A DNA stretch of 64,000 bases from Bradyrhizobium sp. RD5-C2 (GCF_019972155.1 NZ_BOVL01000013.1:62001-126000); one strand, 5' to 3'; numbered from the stretch's first letter, positions 25,217-33,311 are shown. A program made the numbers and translations. The notes: generated by a model not told the origin, from the sequence alone.

Positions 25217-26065
25217 CTACACCACGGCCCGTTGCCCGATGATGGCAAAGCGCAGCTTGCTCGAGATGAAGTCGATCGCGGCGACCGCGATCAGGATCAT
25301 TAGGATCAGGAACGACACCTTCTGCCATTCCAGCACGCGGATCTGCTCGGCGAGCTGTAGCCCGATGCCGCCGGCGCCGACGATGCCGATGATGGTGGCC
25401 GAACGGGTGTTCGACTCGATGAAGTAGAGCACCTGGCCGGCGATCACCGGCAGCACCTGCGGCAGCAGGCCGAAGCGGATTTCATGCAACGCGTTGCCGC
25501 CGGAGGCGCGGATGCCCTCGACCTGCTTGCGATCCGCTGCCTCGATCGCCTCCGAGAACAGCTTTCCGAACGCGCCGAAGTCGGAGACCATGATCGCCAG
25601 CACGCCGGCGAACGGGCCGAGGCCGACGACGTTGATCCAGACCAGCGCCCAGATCAGCGTATCGACGCCACGGATCGAATCCAGGAAGCGGCGCACCGGA
25701 AAGCGGATCAGGTTCGAGGGAATGACGTTGCGCGCCGCCAGCAGGCTGACCGGCAGCGCGAACAGCGCCGCAAGCGTGGTCCCGAGCAGCGCGATCGACA
25801 GCGTCTCGCCGAGCGCCTGCATGTAGAGCGGGAACGATGCGCCGGGATTCGGCGGGATCATCATCATGGTGATCCAGCCGAGTTGGCTCATCCCCGTGAT
25901 CAGCTTCGTCGGCGAAAAATCGAGATCGACCAGGCCGTAGACGAAGATCCCGACCGCCGCTGCGATCATCGCCGGCAGCGCCAGCCGCGCCGACGCCGGG
26001 CGTTCGAACACGCCGGGATATTTCGCACGCAGTTCCGCGGTGTCCGGCTTCGGCAGCTGGCTCAT
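25217..26065 (-). CDS. phnE: Phosphonate ABC transporter permease PhnE2
   Basis: This 282-residue inner-membrane permease has about six membrane segments. The ATG at 26065 overlaps the upstream permease stop as ATGA; an in-frame extension upstream is antisense sequence. It shows the permease cytoplasmic loop EAIEAADRKQVEGIRASGGNALHEIRFGLLPQVLP, quoted as EGIRASGG and FGLLPQVLP, and the PhnE-like GIVGAGGIGLQL. With the neighbouring PhnE1 it forms the transmembrane channel; two different PhnE genes in tandem are common in rhizobia. Confidence 0.93.
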   Translation of the reverse strand: MSQLPKPDTAELRAKYPGVFERPASARLALPAMIAAAVGIFVYGLVDLDFSPTKLITGMSQLGWITMMMIPPNPGASFPLYMQALGETLSIALLGTTLAALFALPVSLLAARNVIPSNLIRFPVRRFLDSIRGVDTLIWALVWINVVGLGPFAGVLAIMVSDFGAFGKLFSEAIEAADRKQVEGIRASGGNALHEIRFGLLPQVLPVIAGQVLYFIESNTRSATIIGIVGAGGIGLQLAEQIRVLEWQKVSFLILMILIAVAAIDFISSKLRFAIIGQRAVV

Positions 26066-26946
26066 CGCCGGGTCTCCTTGCCGAACAGCCGGCCGCGCAG
26101 CCAGCCGGTCGAGATGTCGATGATGAAGACGGTGACGATGATGGTGACGAGAATGGCGCTGACGTCGGAATAGTAGAACTTGCGGATCGCGACCACGAGC
26201 TCCTGCCCGATGCCGCCGGCGCCGACGAAGCCCATCACCGACGCCTCGCGGACGTTGATCTCGAAGCGCAGCAGCGCGTAGCTGGCGTAGCCCGCCGAGA
26301 CCTGCGGCAACACGGCAAAGCGCATGCAGGACAGCCAGCTCGCGCCGGTGGAGCGGATGCCCTCGACCGGCTTCATGTCGGCATTCTCGACGATCTCGGC
26401 GAACAGCTTGCCGAGCGCCCCGGTGGTGTGGATCGCGATCGCCAGCACGCCGGCCATCGGCCCGAGGCCGAACGCGATCACGAAGATCAGCGCGAACACG
26501 ATGCCCGGCACGGTGCGGGCGAATTCGAGCAGGCGACGGATGACAAAGCGCACCCACGGTCCCGGCGAGGTGTTCTGGGCGGCGAAGAAATTCAGCGCGA
26601 AGGCGAACACGGCGCCGGTCAGCGTGCCGACATAGCTGATCAGGATCGTCTCGCCGAGCATCTTCAGCCATTTCTGCCAGCCCCAGAACCATTCGGGAAA
26701 ATCGGTCCAGACCCGGGCGCCCGATTCGAGCGTCAGGATGCGGTCGAAATAGCTGACGAAGTTGCCGAAATAGGTGAACAGCGTGCGCAGGTTCACCTCC
26801 GCGCCGAACGCCGCGATCAGTAGCGCCGCGCAGAATATCGCCGTCGCCAGCGCAGCTTTCAGCCGTTTGCGCGCCACGGACCTGCGGTAGGCGTCTTCCA
26901 GCGTGGCCAGTTGCTGCGCCGGAAGAATGGATACGGCGGTCGCCAT
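26062..26946 (-). CDS. phnE: Phosphonate ABC transporter permease PhnE1
   Basis: This 294-residue inner-membrane permease is the partner of the next gene. The N-terminus is cytoplasmic with a basic patch (RRSVARKRLKA), followed by membrane helices; the loop NADMKPVEGIRSTGASW and GFVGAGGIGQELV mark the PhnE family. The ATG at 26946 lacks a strong ribosome site, and the gene follows a stable hairpin, so its expression may be lower than that of phnD, as usual for permeases relative to binding proteins. Its stop overlaps the phnE2 start. Confidence 0.92.
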   Translation of the reverse strand: MATAVSILPAQQLATLEDAYRRSVARKRLKAALATAIFCAALLIAAFGAEVNLRTLFTYFGNFVSYFDRILTLESGARVWTDFPEWFWGWQKWLKMLGETILISYVGTLTGAVFAFALNFFAAQNTSPGPWVRFVIRRLLEFARTVPGIVFALIFVIAFGLGPMAGVLAIAIHTTGALGKLFAEIVENADMKPVEGIRSTGASWLSCMRFAVLPQVSAGYASYALLRFEINVREASVMGFVGAGGIGQELVVAIRKFYYSDVSAILVTIIVTVFIIDISTGWLRGRLFGKETRR

Positions 26947-26983
26947 CGGCGCGTGCCAGTCCGGTTCGGAGTTGAGAGGAGAG

Positions 26984-27009
26984 AAGGCCGGGCGATCGAG
27001 CCCGGCCTT
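26984..27009 (-). terminator. Intercistronic hairpin between phnD and phnE1
   Basis: AAGGCCGGGC and its perfect complement (10-base arms, 6-base loop) lie 15 bases after the phnD stop, followed on the minus strand by a pyrimidine-rich tract. Such stems after binding-protein genes protect upstream mRNA or partly terminate, raising phnD over the permeases. Confidence 0.6.
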
Positions 27010-27024
27010 CGTGACGTCAGGCGA

Positions 27025-27960
27025 TCAGCTCGCCTTCTTCTTGCGCAGATTGTCGACGAACTTGATCAGCTCGACGGTGCCATCCCAGTCCTTGGTGGTG
27101 GCGGGATGAAAGCCCTTCTTCTGGCCGTCGGAGAGACGCTCGAAAGCCGCCTTGTCCTTGGTCGGAGCCTCGAAGAAGGCCTTTGCGATCGCAGCCTTCA
27201 GGTCTTCCGGAAGATCGGCGTTGTAGGCGTACGGCCCGTTGATGATCGGCGCCGACTTGTGGATGATGCGGAAGTCGTCCTTCTTCATCGCCGAACCGTC
27301 GGCGTTCTTCAGCATGCCCTTGGTCAGCATTTGTGCGAGTGTGGAATCGTCGTCGCTGGTCCACTGGTTGGCGGCCATGTCGACGGTGCCCTGCGCCAGC
27401 GCGAGGACCGCATTCTCATGGCTGCCGGTGAACACGACCTTGCCAAAATAGGTGTCGGCGTCGGCGATGCCCATCTTGTCGAGCTCGAAGCGCGGCACGT
27501 TGTTGCCGGAGGTCGAGTTCGGATCGACCAGGCCGAGGTTCTTGCCCTTCAGATCGTCGACGCTCTTGTACGGGCTCGACGCCTTGACGAAGAATACAGA
27601 GTAATAGCCGGTCGAACCGTCAGCGTTGATGTCGTTGGCGAAGGCATCGGTCTTGACGCCGGTCAAGCGGGCCCGCGCGAACGAAGCCGAGCCGTAGCTG
27701 GCGATCTGGATGTTACCGGCGCGCTGCCCCTCGATGACGGCCGCGTAGTCGTTGGCAATGCGAAGCGTGACCTTCACGCCGAGCTCCTTCGACAGATAGG
27801 CCACGAACGGCGTCCAGCGCTCGGTGACGCCGGAGGCGTTCTCGGCCGGCACCACCGCGAAGGTGAGCTCGGGATATTTTGCTTTCCAGTCCTGCGCGAA
27901 TGCCGAGCCCGTGAACGCCAGTGCGGCGGCGCCGGCCAGAATGATGCGACGAGTGAACAT
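27025..27960 (-). CDS. phnD: Phosphonate ABC transporter substrate-binding protein
   Basis: This 311-residue periplasmic protein captures phosphonates for PhnCE. The ATG at 27960 has GAGGGGT upstream. A Sec signal peptide (MFTRRIILAGAAALAFTGSAFAQ) is followed by a family 12 binding-protein fold: LTFAVVPAENASGVTERW, IQIASYGSASFARA, GKNLGLVDPNSTSGNNVPRFEL (in part) and VVFTGSHENAVLALAQG. The STSGN phosphonate-binding segment is intact. It is the second gene of phnCDE1E2, with stem-loops on both sides. Confidence 0.94.
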   Translation of the reverse strand: MFTRRIILAGAAALAFTGSAFAQDWKAKYPELTFAVVPAENASGVTERWTPFVAYLSKELGVKVTLRIANDYAAVIEGQRAGNIQIASYGSASFARARLTGVKTDAFANDINADGSTGYYSVFFVKASSPYKSVDDLKGKNLGLVDPNSTSGNNVPRFELDKMGIADADTYFGKVVFTGSHENAVLALAQGTVDMAANQWTSDDDSTLAQMLTKGMLKNADGSAMKKDDFRIIHKSAPIINGPYAYNADLPEDLKAAIAKAFFEAPTKDKAAFERLSDGQKKGFHPATTKDWDGTVELIKFVDNLRKKKAS

Positions 27961-27990
27961 GACTACCCCTCTTTTGCAGTTATACCTGTT

Positions 27991-28011
27991 GGCCGGGCAA
28001 GACGCCCGGCC
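27991..28011 (-). repeat. Intercistronic hairpin between phnC and phnD
   Basis: GGCCGGGC and GCCCGGCC (perfect 8-base arms, 5-base loop) lie in the 76-base gap between the phnC stop and the phnD start. The core GGCCGGGC is shared with the hairpin after phnD, so phnD mRNA is bracketed by similar stems. Confidence 0.55.
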
Positions 28012-28036
28012 TCGCAGATTGGAAGATGCGCGCCGC

Positions 28037-28852
28037 TCAGGCTGCGGCAGCGGTGCCGAGCGCCGGAACGGTCGCGCCGTCCGGCGCGGGCATTGGCGCG
28101 CCGCCCATGACATCATTGGCCTCGAGGTCATAGAGTTCGCGGGCGATATGGTCGGTCAGCGCTACGGGGGCGCCGTCGAACACCACGCGTCCTGCCGCCA
28201 TGCCGACCAGGCGGTCGCAATAGGTCCGCGCCAGATCGAGCGAGTGCAGGTTGCAGAGCACCGTGATGCCGAAATGCTTGTTGATGCGCAGCAGCGCGTC
28301 CATCACGATCTTGGTGTTGCGCGGATCGAGCGAGGCGATCGGCTCGTCCGCAAGAATGATGTCGGGCTCCTGCACCAGCGCGCGAGCAATCGCGACTCGC
28401 TGCTGCTGGCCGCCGGACAGCTGGTCGGCGCGCTGCGCCGCGAGCTGGGCGATGTCGAACTGATCGAGCGCGGACAGCGCGAGCGCCCTGTCCTGCTCCG
28501 GCCAGACCTGCGCCAGCGAACGCCATGACGGGATCTGGGCAAGCCGGCCCATCAGCACATTGGTCAGCACGTCGAGACGGCCGACGAGATTGAACTGCTG
28601 GAAGATCATCGCCGAGCGCGCTCGCCACTGCCGCAGCGCCTTGCCGCGCAGCGCGGTCACATCGGTGCCTTCAAACAGGATACGGCCGGAGGTCGGATCG
28701 GCGAGACGGTTGATCATCCGCAGCAAGGTCGACTTGCCGGCACCGGAGCGGCCGATCACGCCGACAAAGCTGCCCGGCGCGATCGAAAAGGATGCGTTAT
28801 CGACTGCGGCTTTTGTGCCGAACCGGCACGTCAAACCTTCCACCACCAGCAT
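28037..28852 (-). CDS. phnC: Phosphonate ABC transporter ATP-binding protein
   Basis: This 271-residue ATPase energises phosphonate import. The ATG at 28852 is preceded by TTGGAG; a TTG four codons earlier is an alternative. It has Walker A GRSGAGKST near residue 38, signature QLSGGQQQRVAIARAL, Walker B IILADEPIASLDP and the switch His in LCNLHSLDLARTYCDR, which is typical for PhnC. The C-terminal 20 residues are a Pro/Ala-rich tail. It is first in phnCDE1E2; Pho-like repeats lie 47 to 64 bases upstream. Confidence 0.94.
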   Translation of the reverse strand: MLVVEGLTCRFGTKAAVDNASFSIAPGSFVGVIGRSGAGKSTLLRMINRLADPTSGRILFEGTDVTALRGKALRQWRARSAMIFQQFNLVGRLDVLTNVLMGRLAQIPSWRSLAQVWPEQDRALALSALDQFDIAQLAAQRADQLSGGQQQRVAIARALVQEPDIILADEPIASLDPRNTKIVMDALLRINKHFGITVLCNLHSLDLARTYCDRLVGMAAGRVVFDGAPVALTDHIARELYDLEANDVMGGAPMPAPDGATVPALGTAAAA

Positions 28853-28898
28853 GCAATGCTCCAACCGCGTCGTGTTGGGCCATCGCTATCCCCGGTGC

Positions 28899-28916
28899 TT
28901 GACAGTTATGTGACGT
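28899..28916 (-). promoter_or_regulatory. Pho-box-like repeat upstream of phnC
   Basis: TTGACAG and GTGACGT are separated by 4 bases, giving TGAC at 28900 and 28911 (11-base step). On the minus strand it reads ACGTCAC-N4-CTGTCAA, matching two PhoB half-sites, 47 to 64 bases upstream of the phnC start. Confidence 0.6.
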
Positions 28917-28965
28917 GGCGTTGCAGTGCGGCGATCGTCCACACCCCTGCCTCGTCGTTCGTTTG

Positions 28966-28994
28966 ACGTCATCGCAGCGTCATGATGTTGTCAT
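28966..28994 (+). promoter_or_regulatory. Triple Pho-box-like repeat upstream of the hexapeptide transferase operon
   Basis: GTCAT occurs three times at exact 11-base steps (28968, 28979, 28990), in the context CGTCAT, CGTCAT, TTGTCAT with 4- to 5-base spacers. This is the direct-repeat layout of PhoB sites and lies about 70 to 95 bases before the plus-strand gene at 29063. Confidence 0.65.
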
Positions 28995-29062
28995 CAAGCA
29001 TCTCGATGACGAGCGCGCATCTCCCCGGAAGCCAAAGACTTACAAGATTTGCGGAGGCCCCG

Positions 29063-29728
29063 ATGGCCGGAAAAACACTCTCGGTTGTGCCGACGATCGA
29101 CCCGACCGCGTCGGTGCGCGAGAGCAAGCTCGGCAAATATACCGAAGTCGGCGCGCGCACGATCCTGCTTGAAGTCAGCATGGATGACTATTCCTACGTC
29201 GTGAACGACAGCCAGATCACCTACACCTCGATCGGAAAATTCTGCTCGATCGCGGCGATGACCCGCATCAATCCCGGCAACCACCCGATGCATCGCGCGA
29301 CGCAGGCACATTTCACCTACCGCGCCAGCGCCTATTTTCCCGGAGAGAGCGACGACACCGACTTCTTCAACTGGCGACGTGCGCATCGCGTGCATATCGG
29401 CCATGACGTCTGGATCGGTCATGGCGCGATCCTGCTGCCGGGCCGCAACGTCGGAACCGGCGCCGTGGTTGCCGCCGGCGCGATCGTGACCAAGGATGTG
29501 CCCGCCTACACCATCGTTGCCGGTAATCCGGCGCGTCCGGTCAAGCGGCGCTTCTCCGAGACAACAGCGGATCGCCTCACAGCGCTCGCGTGGTGGGACT
29601 GGGATCACGAAACACTTCGTCGTGTCCTGCCCGACTTCCGCAAGCTCGCGGTCGAGGAATTCCCCGACAAGTATGAGGCCGAGGCCGTATCCCAATCACA
29701 GAACAAGCAATGGAGCGCCGTAAGGTGA
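29063..29728 (+). CDS. Phosphonate-locus hexapeptide-repeat transferase
   Basis: This 221-residue left-handed beta-helix protein is of the DapH/GlmU-like acetyltransferase superfamily, in the group found inside phosphonate loci. The ATG at 29063 has GGAGG 5 bases upstream; an earlier ATG at 28982 overlaps the Pho-like repeat. Hexapeptide turns are seen around residues 10-60 (PTIDPTASVRESKLGKYTEVG, in part) and HIGHDVWIGHGAILLPG, VVAAGAIVTKDVP and IVAGNPARPVKRRF, with the catalytic-type His in the NPGNHPMHR segment. Acyl or acetyl transfer to an aminoalkyl phosphonate or an intermediate is an inference from context. Confidence 0.85.
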   Translation: MAGKTLSVVPTIDPTASVRESKLGKYTEVGARTILLEVSMDDYSYVVNDSQITYTSIGKFCSIAAMTRINPGNHPMHRATQAHFTYRASAYFPGESDDTDFFNWRRAHRVHIGHDVWIGHGAILLPGRNVGTGAVVAAGAIVTKDVPAYTIVAGNPARPVKRRFSETTADRLTALAWWDWDHETLRRVLPDFRKLAVEEFPDKYEAEAVSQSQNKQWSAVR

Positions 29729-30897
29729 CGGACATTTTCATTGAAGGCGGACGCACGCTGGTTGACGGTGCGTTGGTCGAGACCTCGCTGCGGACCTCAG
29801 GCCGCGACATTGGCGCGCTCGACGCCGAACAGGGCCGCGCGGCGCTCCACATCAATGCCGGCGGCCTCTTGGTGCTGCCCGGCATCATCGATCTGCACGG
29901 CGACGCGTTCGAGCGGCAGATGATGCCGCGCCCCAGCGTCGATTTCCCGACCGACGTCGCGCTAATCGACAGCGACCGGCAGGCGATCGCCAACGGCATC
30001 ACCACCGTGTTCCATGGTACGACCTGGTCGTGGGAGCCCGGTCTACGCAGCGCGGAGAATGCACGCAAGCTGCTCGATGCGATCGAGGCGCTGCGGCCAC
30101 AGCTCGCCGCCGATACCCGCTTCCATCTGCGCCACGAGACCCACAATCTCGAGGCCGAGGCCGAGATCATTCAATGGCTCAGCGAAGGCCGCATCGACCT
30201 GTTCGCCTTCAACGACCACAGCAACGTCAAGCCGAAGAAGCGCAACCAGCTCGCCGAACGCACCGGGCTCTCCATCGAAGCCGTCAACGACATGCTCGAT
30301 CGGATCGTGGCGCGCCGTCCCGAGGTGCCGGCCTCGATCGCGCGGCTGTCTGCGGCTGCACGCGCGGCCAACATTCGCATGCTCTCGCATGACGACAACA
30401 GCCCGGCGATGCGCCAGGAGTTTCGCGCGCTCGGCGCCACGATCGCTGAATTCCCGGTCAACGAGGAGACCGCGCGCGATGCCGCCGCCGCCGGCGACTT
30501 CATCATATTCGGCGCGCCCAATGTGGTGCGCGGCGGCAGCCACACCGGCTGGACCAAGGCATCCGACATGATCGCACAGGGCCTCTGCTCGGTGCTGGCG
30601 TCGGACTACTATTATCCGGCACAACTGCTCGCCGCGTTCCGCCTCGCCGCCGATGGCATCCTGCCGCTCACCAAAGCCTGGGACCTGATTTCGTCGGCGC
30701 CGGCACGCGCGGCGGGGCTTGCCGATCGCGGCATGCTCGCTGCGGGCCGCCGCGCCGACATCATCGTCGTCGACGACAAGGTGCCGCTGCGGCCGCGCAT
30801 CGTCGCCGCGATTGCAGCCGGACGGCTGGTGCATCTGGCGGATGCGAGCTGCCTCGTTCATTCGCTCGCACCGCGCAAGACGGTTGCGGCAGCATAG
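29725..30897 (+). CDS. Second PhnM-like amidohydrolase
   Basis: This 390-residue amidohydrolase is related to alpha-D-ribose 1-methylphosphonate 5-triphosphate diphosphatase. A GTG at 29725 overlaps the preceding stop as GTGA and has GGAG 9 bases upstream; an ATG at 29710 without a ribosome site is the alternative start. Core motifs are kept (LPGIIDLHGDAFERQMMPRP, FHLRHETHN, LFAFNDHS, LSHDDNSPAMRQEF, FGAPNVVRGGSHTGW, LASDYYYPAQLL) but the sequence departs from the first copy at many positions, for example HGDAFERQM for HTDHLEMHY. It lies between the hexapeptide transferase and a 2H phosphoesterase. Confidence 0.88.
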   Translation: MTDIFIEGGRTLVDGALVETSLRTSGRDIGALDAEQGRAALHINAGGLLVLPGIIDLHGDAFERQMMPRPSVDFPTDVALIDSDRQAIANGITTVFHGTTWSWEPGLRSAENARKLLDAIEALRPQLAADTRFHLRHETHNLEAEAEIIQWLSEGRIDLFAFNDHSNVKPKKRNQLAERTGLSIEAVNDMLDRIVARRPEVPASIARLSAAARAANIRMLSHDDNSPAMRQEFRALGATIAEFPVNEETARDAAAAGDFIIFGAPNVVRGGSHTGWTKASDMIAQGLCSVLASDYYYPAQLLAAFRLAADGILPLTKAWDLISSAPARAAGLADRGMLAAGRRADIIVVDDKVPLRPRIVAAIAAGRLVHLADASCLVHSLAPRKTVAAA

Positions 30898-30917
30898 TCA
30901 GGACCTATTCTGCCGCC

Positions 30918-31607
30918 ATGGCCAACACTCCGCGCTACGCGATCTATTATGCGCCGTCACCCGACAGCGTCCTGCACCGCTTCGGTTCGGCACTGCTCGG
31001 CTACGATGCCGTGTCAGGCGACGATCTGCAGTTCCCCGATGGCGTTGCGCCCGACTGGCGCGAGGTGACGGAAGACCCGCGCAAATACGGTTTTCATGCC
31101 ACGCTGAAGGCGCCGACCGCGCTCGCCGATGGCCGGAACGAGTCCGAGCTGCTTGACGCCTGCGCCGCCTTCGCCGGCCGCGCGCGGCGCATTCCGGCGA
31201 TCGAACCTGTTGTCGATGCCATCAGCGGCTTCATTGCCGTGATCCCGGCGCGCCGCTCGGAGGATCTGCAACAGCTCGCCGCCGATTGCGTCACCGAATT
31301 CGACGCGTTCCGTGCGCCGCTGACGCCGCAAGATCGCGCGCGCCGCAAGCCCGAACGGCTCACGGAGCGGCAGCGCGACTACCTCGATCGCTGGGGCTAT
31401 CCTTACGTCATGGAGGAATTCCGCTTCCACATGACCCTGACGGGACGGCTGAGCGACGAGCGGCGCGGCCCGATCGTGGCGCGGCTGCGCGAACGGTTCG
31501 CGGCGATCGAGCTTGCGACACTCGCGATCGACCGCATCGCGCTGTTCAAGCAAGCCGACAGCGCATCGCGCTTCCGCATCATCCGCAGCTGGCCGTTGCG
31601 GGCGTAA
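30918..31607 (+). CDS. DUF1045 / 2H phosphoesterase-like phosphonate-locus protein
   Basis: This 229-residue protein belongs to the group seen next to phn genes. Two H-x-T motifs, FHATLKAP (about 57-64) and FHMTLTG (about 173-179), are spaced as in 2H phosphodiesterases, which open cyclic phosphates. Its N-terminus is RYAIYYAPSPDSVLHRFG. It is the last gene of the plus-strand unit, 20 bases after the PhnM2 gene. As no phnP is in the window, hydrolysis of the cyclic ribose phosphate produced by C-P lyase is a reasonable inferred role. Confidence 0.85.
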   Translation: MANTPRYAIYYAPSPDSVLHRFGSALLGYDAVSGDDLQFPDGVAPDWREVTEDPRKYGFHATLKAPTALADGRNESELLDACAAFAGRARRIPAIEPVVDAISGFIAVIPARRSEDLQQLAADCVTEFDAFRAPLTPQDRARRKPERLTERQRDYLDRWGYPYVMEEFRFHMTLTGRLSDERRGPIVARLRERFAAIELATLAIDRIALFKQADSASRFRIIRSWPLRA

Positions 31608-31615
31608 CGGCGGCG

Positions 31616-32602
31616 CTACTCTTCCACCCGGGTGCGGGCGATGATCTCGGCGGCGCCCTTCGCGAGCAGCTCCATGCCGACGGCGCGGCCCAGCTCGCGC
31701 GGCCGGTCCGCCGGTCCGCGCCGCGTCACCTCGATGAAGCCGGCCCCGGCCTCGTCGAGCACGGAGGCGCGCAACGTCAGTTCGCCTCCGGCGAGCGTGG
31801 CGTGACCGGCGATCGGCGAATTGCAATGGCCGTTGAGCACCCACAGCACCTCGCGCTCGGCCTCGGCGGCAAGCCGCGACGGCGCGTTGTCGATGCCGGC
31901 AAGCCGGGCCCGCGTCGCCCAGTCGGTCTCGACGCATTCGACCGCGACGATGCCCTGGCCGACCGCCGGCAGCATCTCGTCGACGGAGAAATCATGCGCG
32001 ATGCGCGCGGTCATGCCGATGCGCTCCAGGCCGGAACGCGCCATCACCAGCGCATCCGCCGGCCCCACCTCGCCGCCACCGGGCAGCCGCTGCTTGTCGC
32101 CGCGATCGAGCTTTGCAACTCGCGTGTCGGCGGCGCCGCGATAGTGGATCACGGTCGCGTCCGGAAACAGCCGGCGCAGATAGGCCGCGCGGCGCACGGC
32201 GTTGGTGCCGATCATGAAGCCCTTGCCACGCGCAGCGCGAAACGCATCCAGCGTCAGGCCTGGCCGCAGCACCAGGCTGTCATTGGCCGCATCGCGCGCC
32301 AGCATGGCCGCGAGGACGAGACCCGGCGTTTCCTCATTGCCCGGCACGTCCTTCAGCGAATGCATCGCCGCCTGCAGCGCGCCTGATCGCATGGCCTCGC
32401 GGATCTCGGCGACGAAGGCGCCGCCCTTACCGCCGTGACGCAACAGCTTGCTGGTCTGGTCCTGGTCGCCGCGGGTCTCGAACTTGACGATGTCGACGGC
32501 AAGGTCCGGCGCCGAGGCGCGCAGTAGCCGCGCGACCTCGTCCGTCTGCGCGAGCGCCATCGCGCTCTTGCGCGTCCCTATCCGCAAAACCTGTCCCGAC
32601 AC
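31616..32602 (-). CDS. hemC: Hydroxymethylbilane synthase (divergent)
   Basis: This 328-residue porphobilinogen deaminase polymerises four PBG units in heme and siroheme synthesis, in the cytoplasm. The N-terminal RIGTRKSAMALAQT, the catalytic Asp85 in HSLKDVP, and the cofactor Cys260 in NGHCNSPIAG are all present. Other parts are unusual: GTNAVRR replaces the common GTSSLRR, and a longer loop GDKQRLPGGGEVGPAD follows the YRGAADTR strand. It is convergent with the phosphonate-locus gene and lies 88 bases downstream of pncA on the same strand. It may be a second copy; whether a housekeeping hemC lies elsewhere cannot be seen here. Confidence 0.85.
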   Translation of the reverse strand: MSGQVLRIGTRKSAMALAQTDEVARLLRASAPDLAVDIVKFETRGDQDQTSKLLRHGGKGGAFVAEIREAMRSGALQAAMHSLKDVPGNEETPGLVLAAMLARDAANDSLVLRPGLTLDAFRAARGKGFMIGTNAVRRAAYLRRLFPDATVIHYRGAADTRVAKLDRGDKQRLPGGGEVGPADALVMARSGLERIGMTARIAHDFSVDEMLPAVGQGIVAVECVETDWATRARLAGIDNAPSRLAAEAEREVLWVLNGHCNSPIAGHATLAGGELTLRASVLDEAGAGFIEVTRRGPADRPRELGRAVGMELLAKGAAEIIARTRVEE

Positions 32603-32690
32603 GAAAGCTCCGCTGGCGTGATTATCAACGGCTGGGGATTAGAACAAAAGGCCAGTCAAAACAATGGTTTTTGCCCTGGCTTGGCTGCGT

Positions 32691-33311
32691 TCAGGGGATC
32701 TCCTCGACCAGCGCGACACCGGCGTCGCGCATCGCCACCGTGGCGGCAGCAAGCGAACCGCCGAGATCGATGGCACGGCAGCCCGGCAGCACGACCGCGA
32801 TCTCGAAGCCGAGCCGCCGCGCATCGAGCGCCGAATACTGCACGCAGAAATCCGTGGCGAGCCCGGCCATCACGACGCGCCTGAGGCCGCGCTCGCGCAG
32901 ATAACCGGCGAGCCCGGTCGAGGTTATCCGGTCGTTCTCGAAGAACGCCGAATAGGAATCGATCGCACCGCGAAACCCCTTGCGGATCACGAGCTCGGCC
33001 CGGTCGGTCGCAAGATCAGGATGAAACGCGGCGCCCGCCGTGCCCTGGATGCAATGATCCGGCCACAGCGTCTGTGGCCCATAGGGCATGGTGACTGAGG
33101 AGAACGGCGCCGCGCCCGGATGCGAGGTCGCAAACGAGCTGTGGCCGGCCGGATGCCAGTCCTGGGTCAGCAGGACATGATCGAAGCGCGCCGCGAGCCG
33201 GTTGACCACCGGCACGACGGCATCGCCGTCGGCCACCGCCAGCGCGCCGCCGGGGCAGAAATCGTTCTGCACATCGATGATCAGCAAGACATCGTCGGGC
33301 CCGATCTTCAT
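32691..33311 (-). CDS. pncA: Nicotinamidase
   Basis: This 206-residue cysteine hydrolase converts nicotinamide to nicotinate in NAD salvage. The catalytic triad is visible as Asp13 (IDVQNDF), Lys111 (VIRKGF) and Cys156 (GLATDFCVQYS), and the metal ligands as Asp51, His53 (TQDWHPAGH) and His86 (WPDHC). The WPxHC signature favours true PncA over the isochorismatase or maleamate branches. Its ATG overlaps the upstream stop as TGATG, so it is translationally coupled to the NadX-like gene. Confidence 0.9.
   Translation of the reverse strand: MKIGPDDVLLIIDVQNDFCPGGALAVADGDAVVPVVNRLAARFDHVLLTQDWHPAGHSSFATSHPGAAPFSSVTMPYGPQTLWPDHCIQGTAGAAFHPDLATDRAELVIRKGFRGAIDSYSAFFENDRITSTGLAGYLRERGLRRVVMAGLATDFCVQYSALDARRLGFEIAVVLPGCRAIDLGGSLAAATVAMRDAGVALVEEIP

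Noticed and set aside
28982..29062. ATG 28982 as start of the hexapeptide transferase
   Set aside because: It lies in the Pho-like repeat and lacks a ribosome site; ATG 29063 with GGAGG fits the family start.
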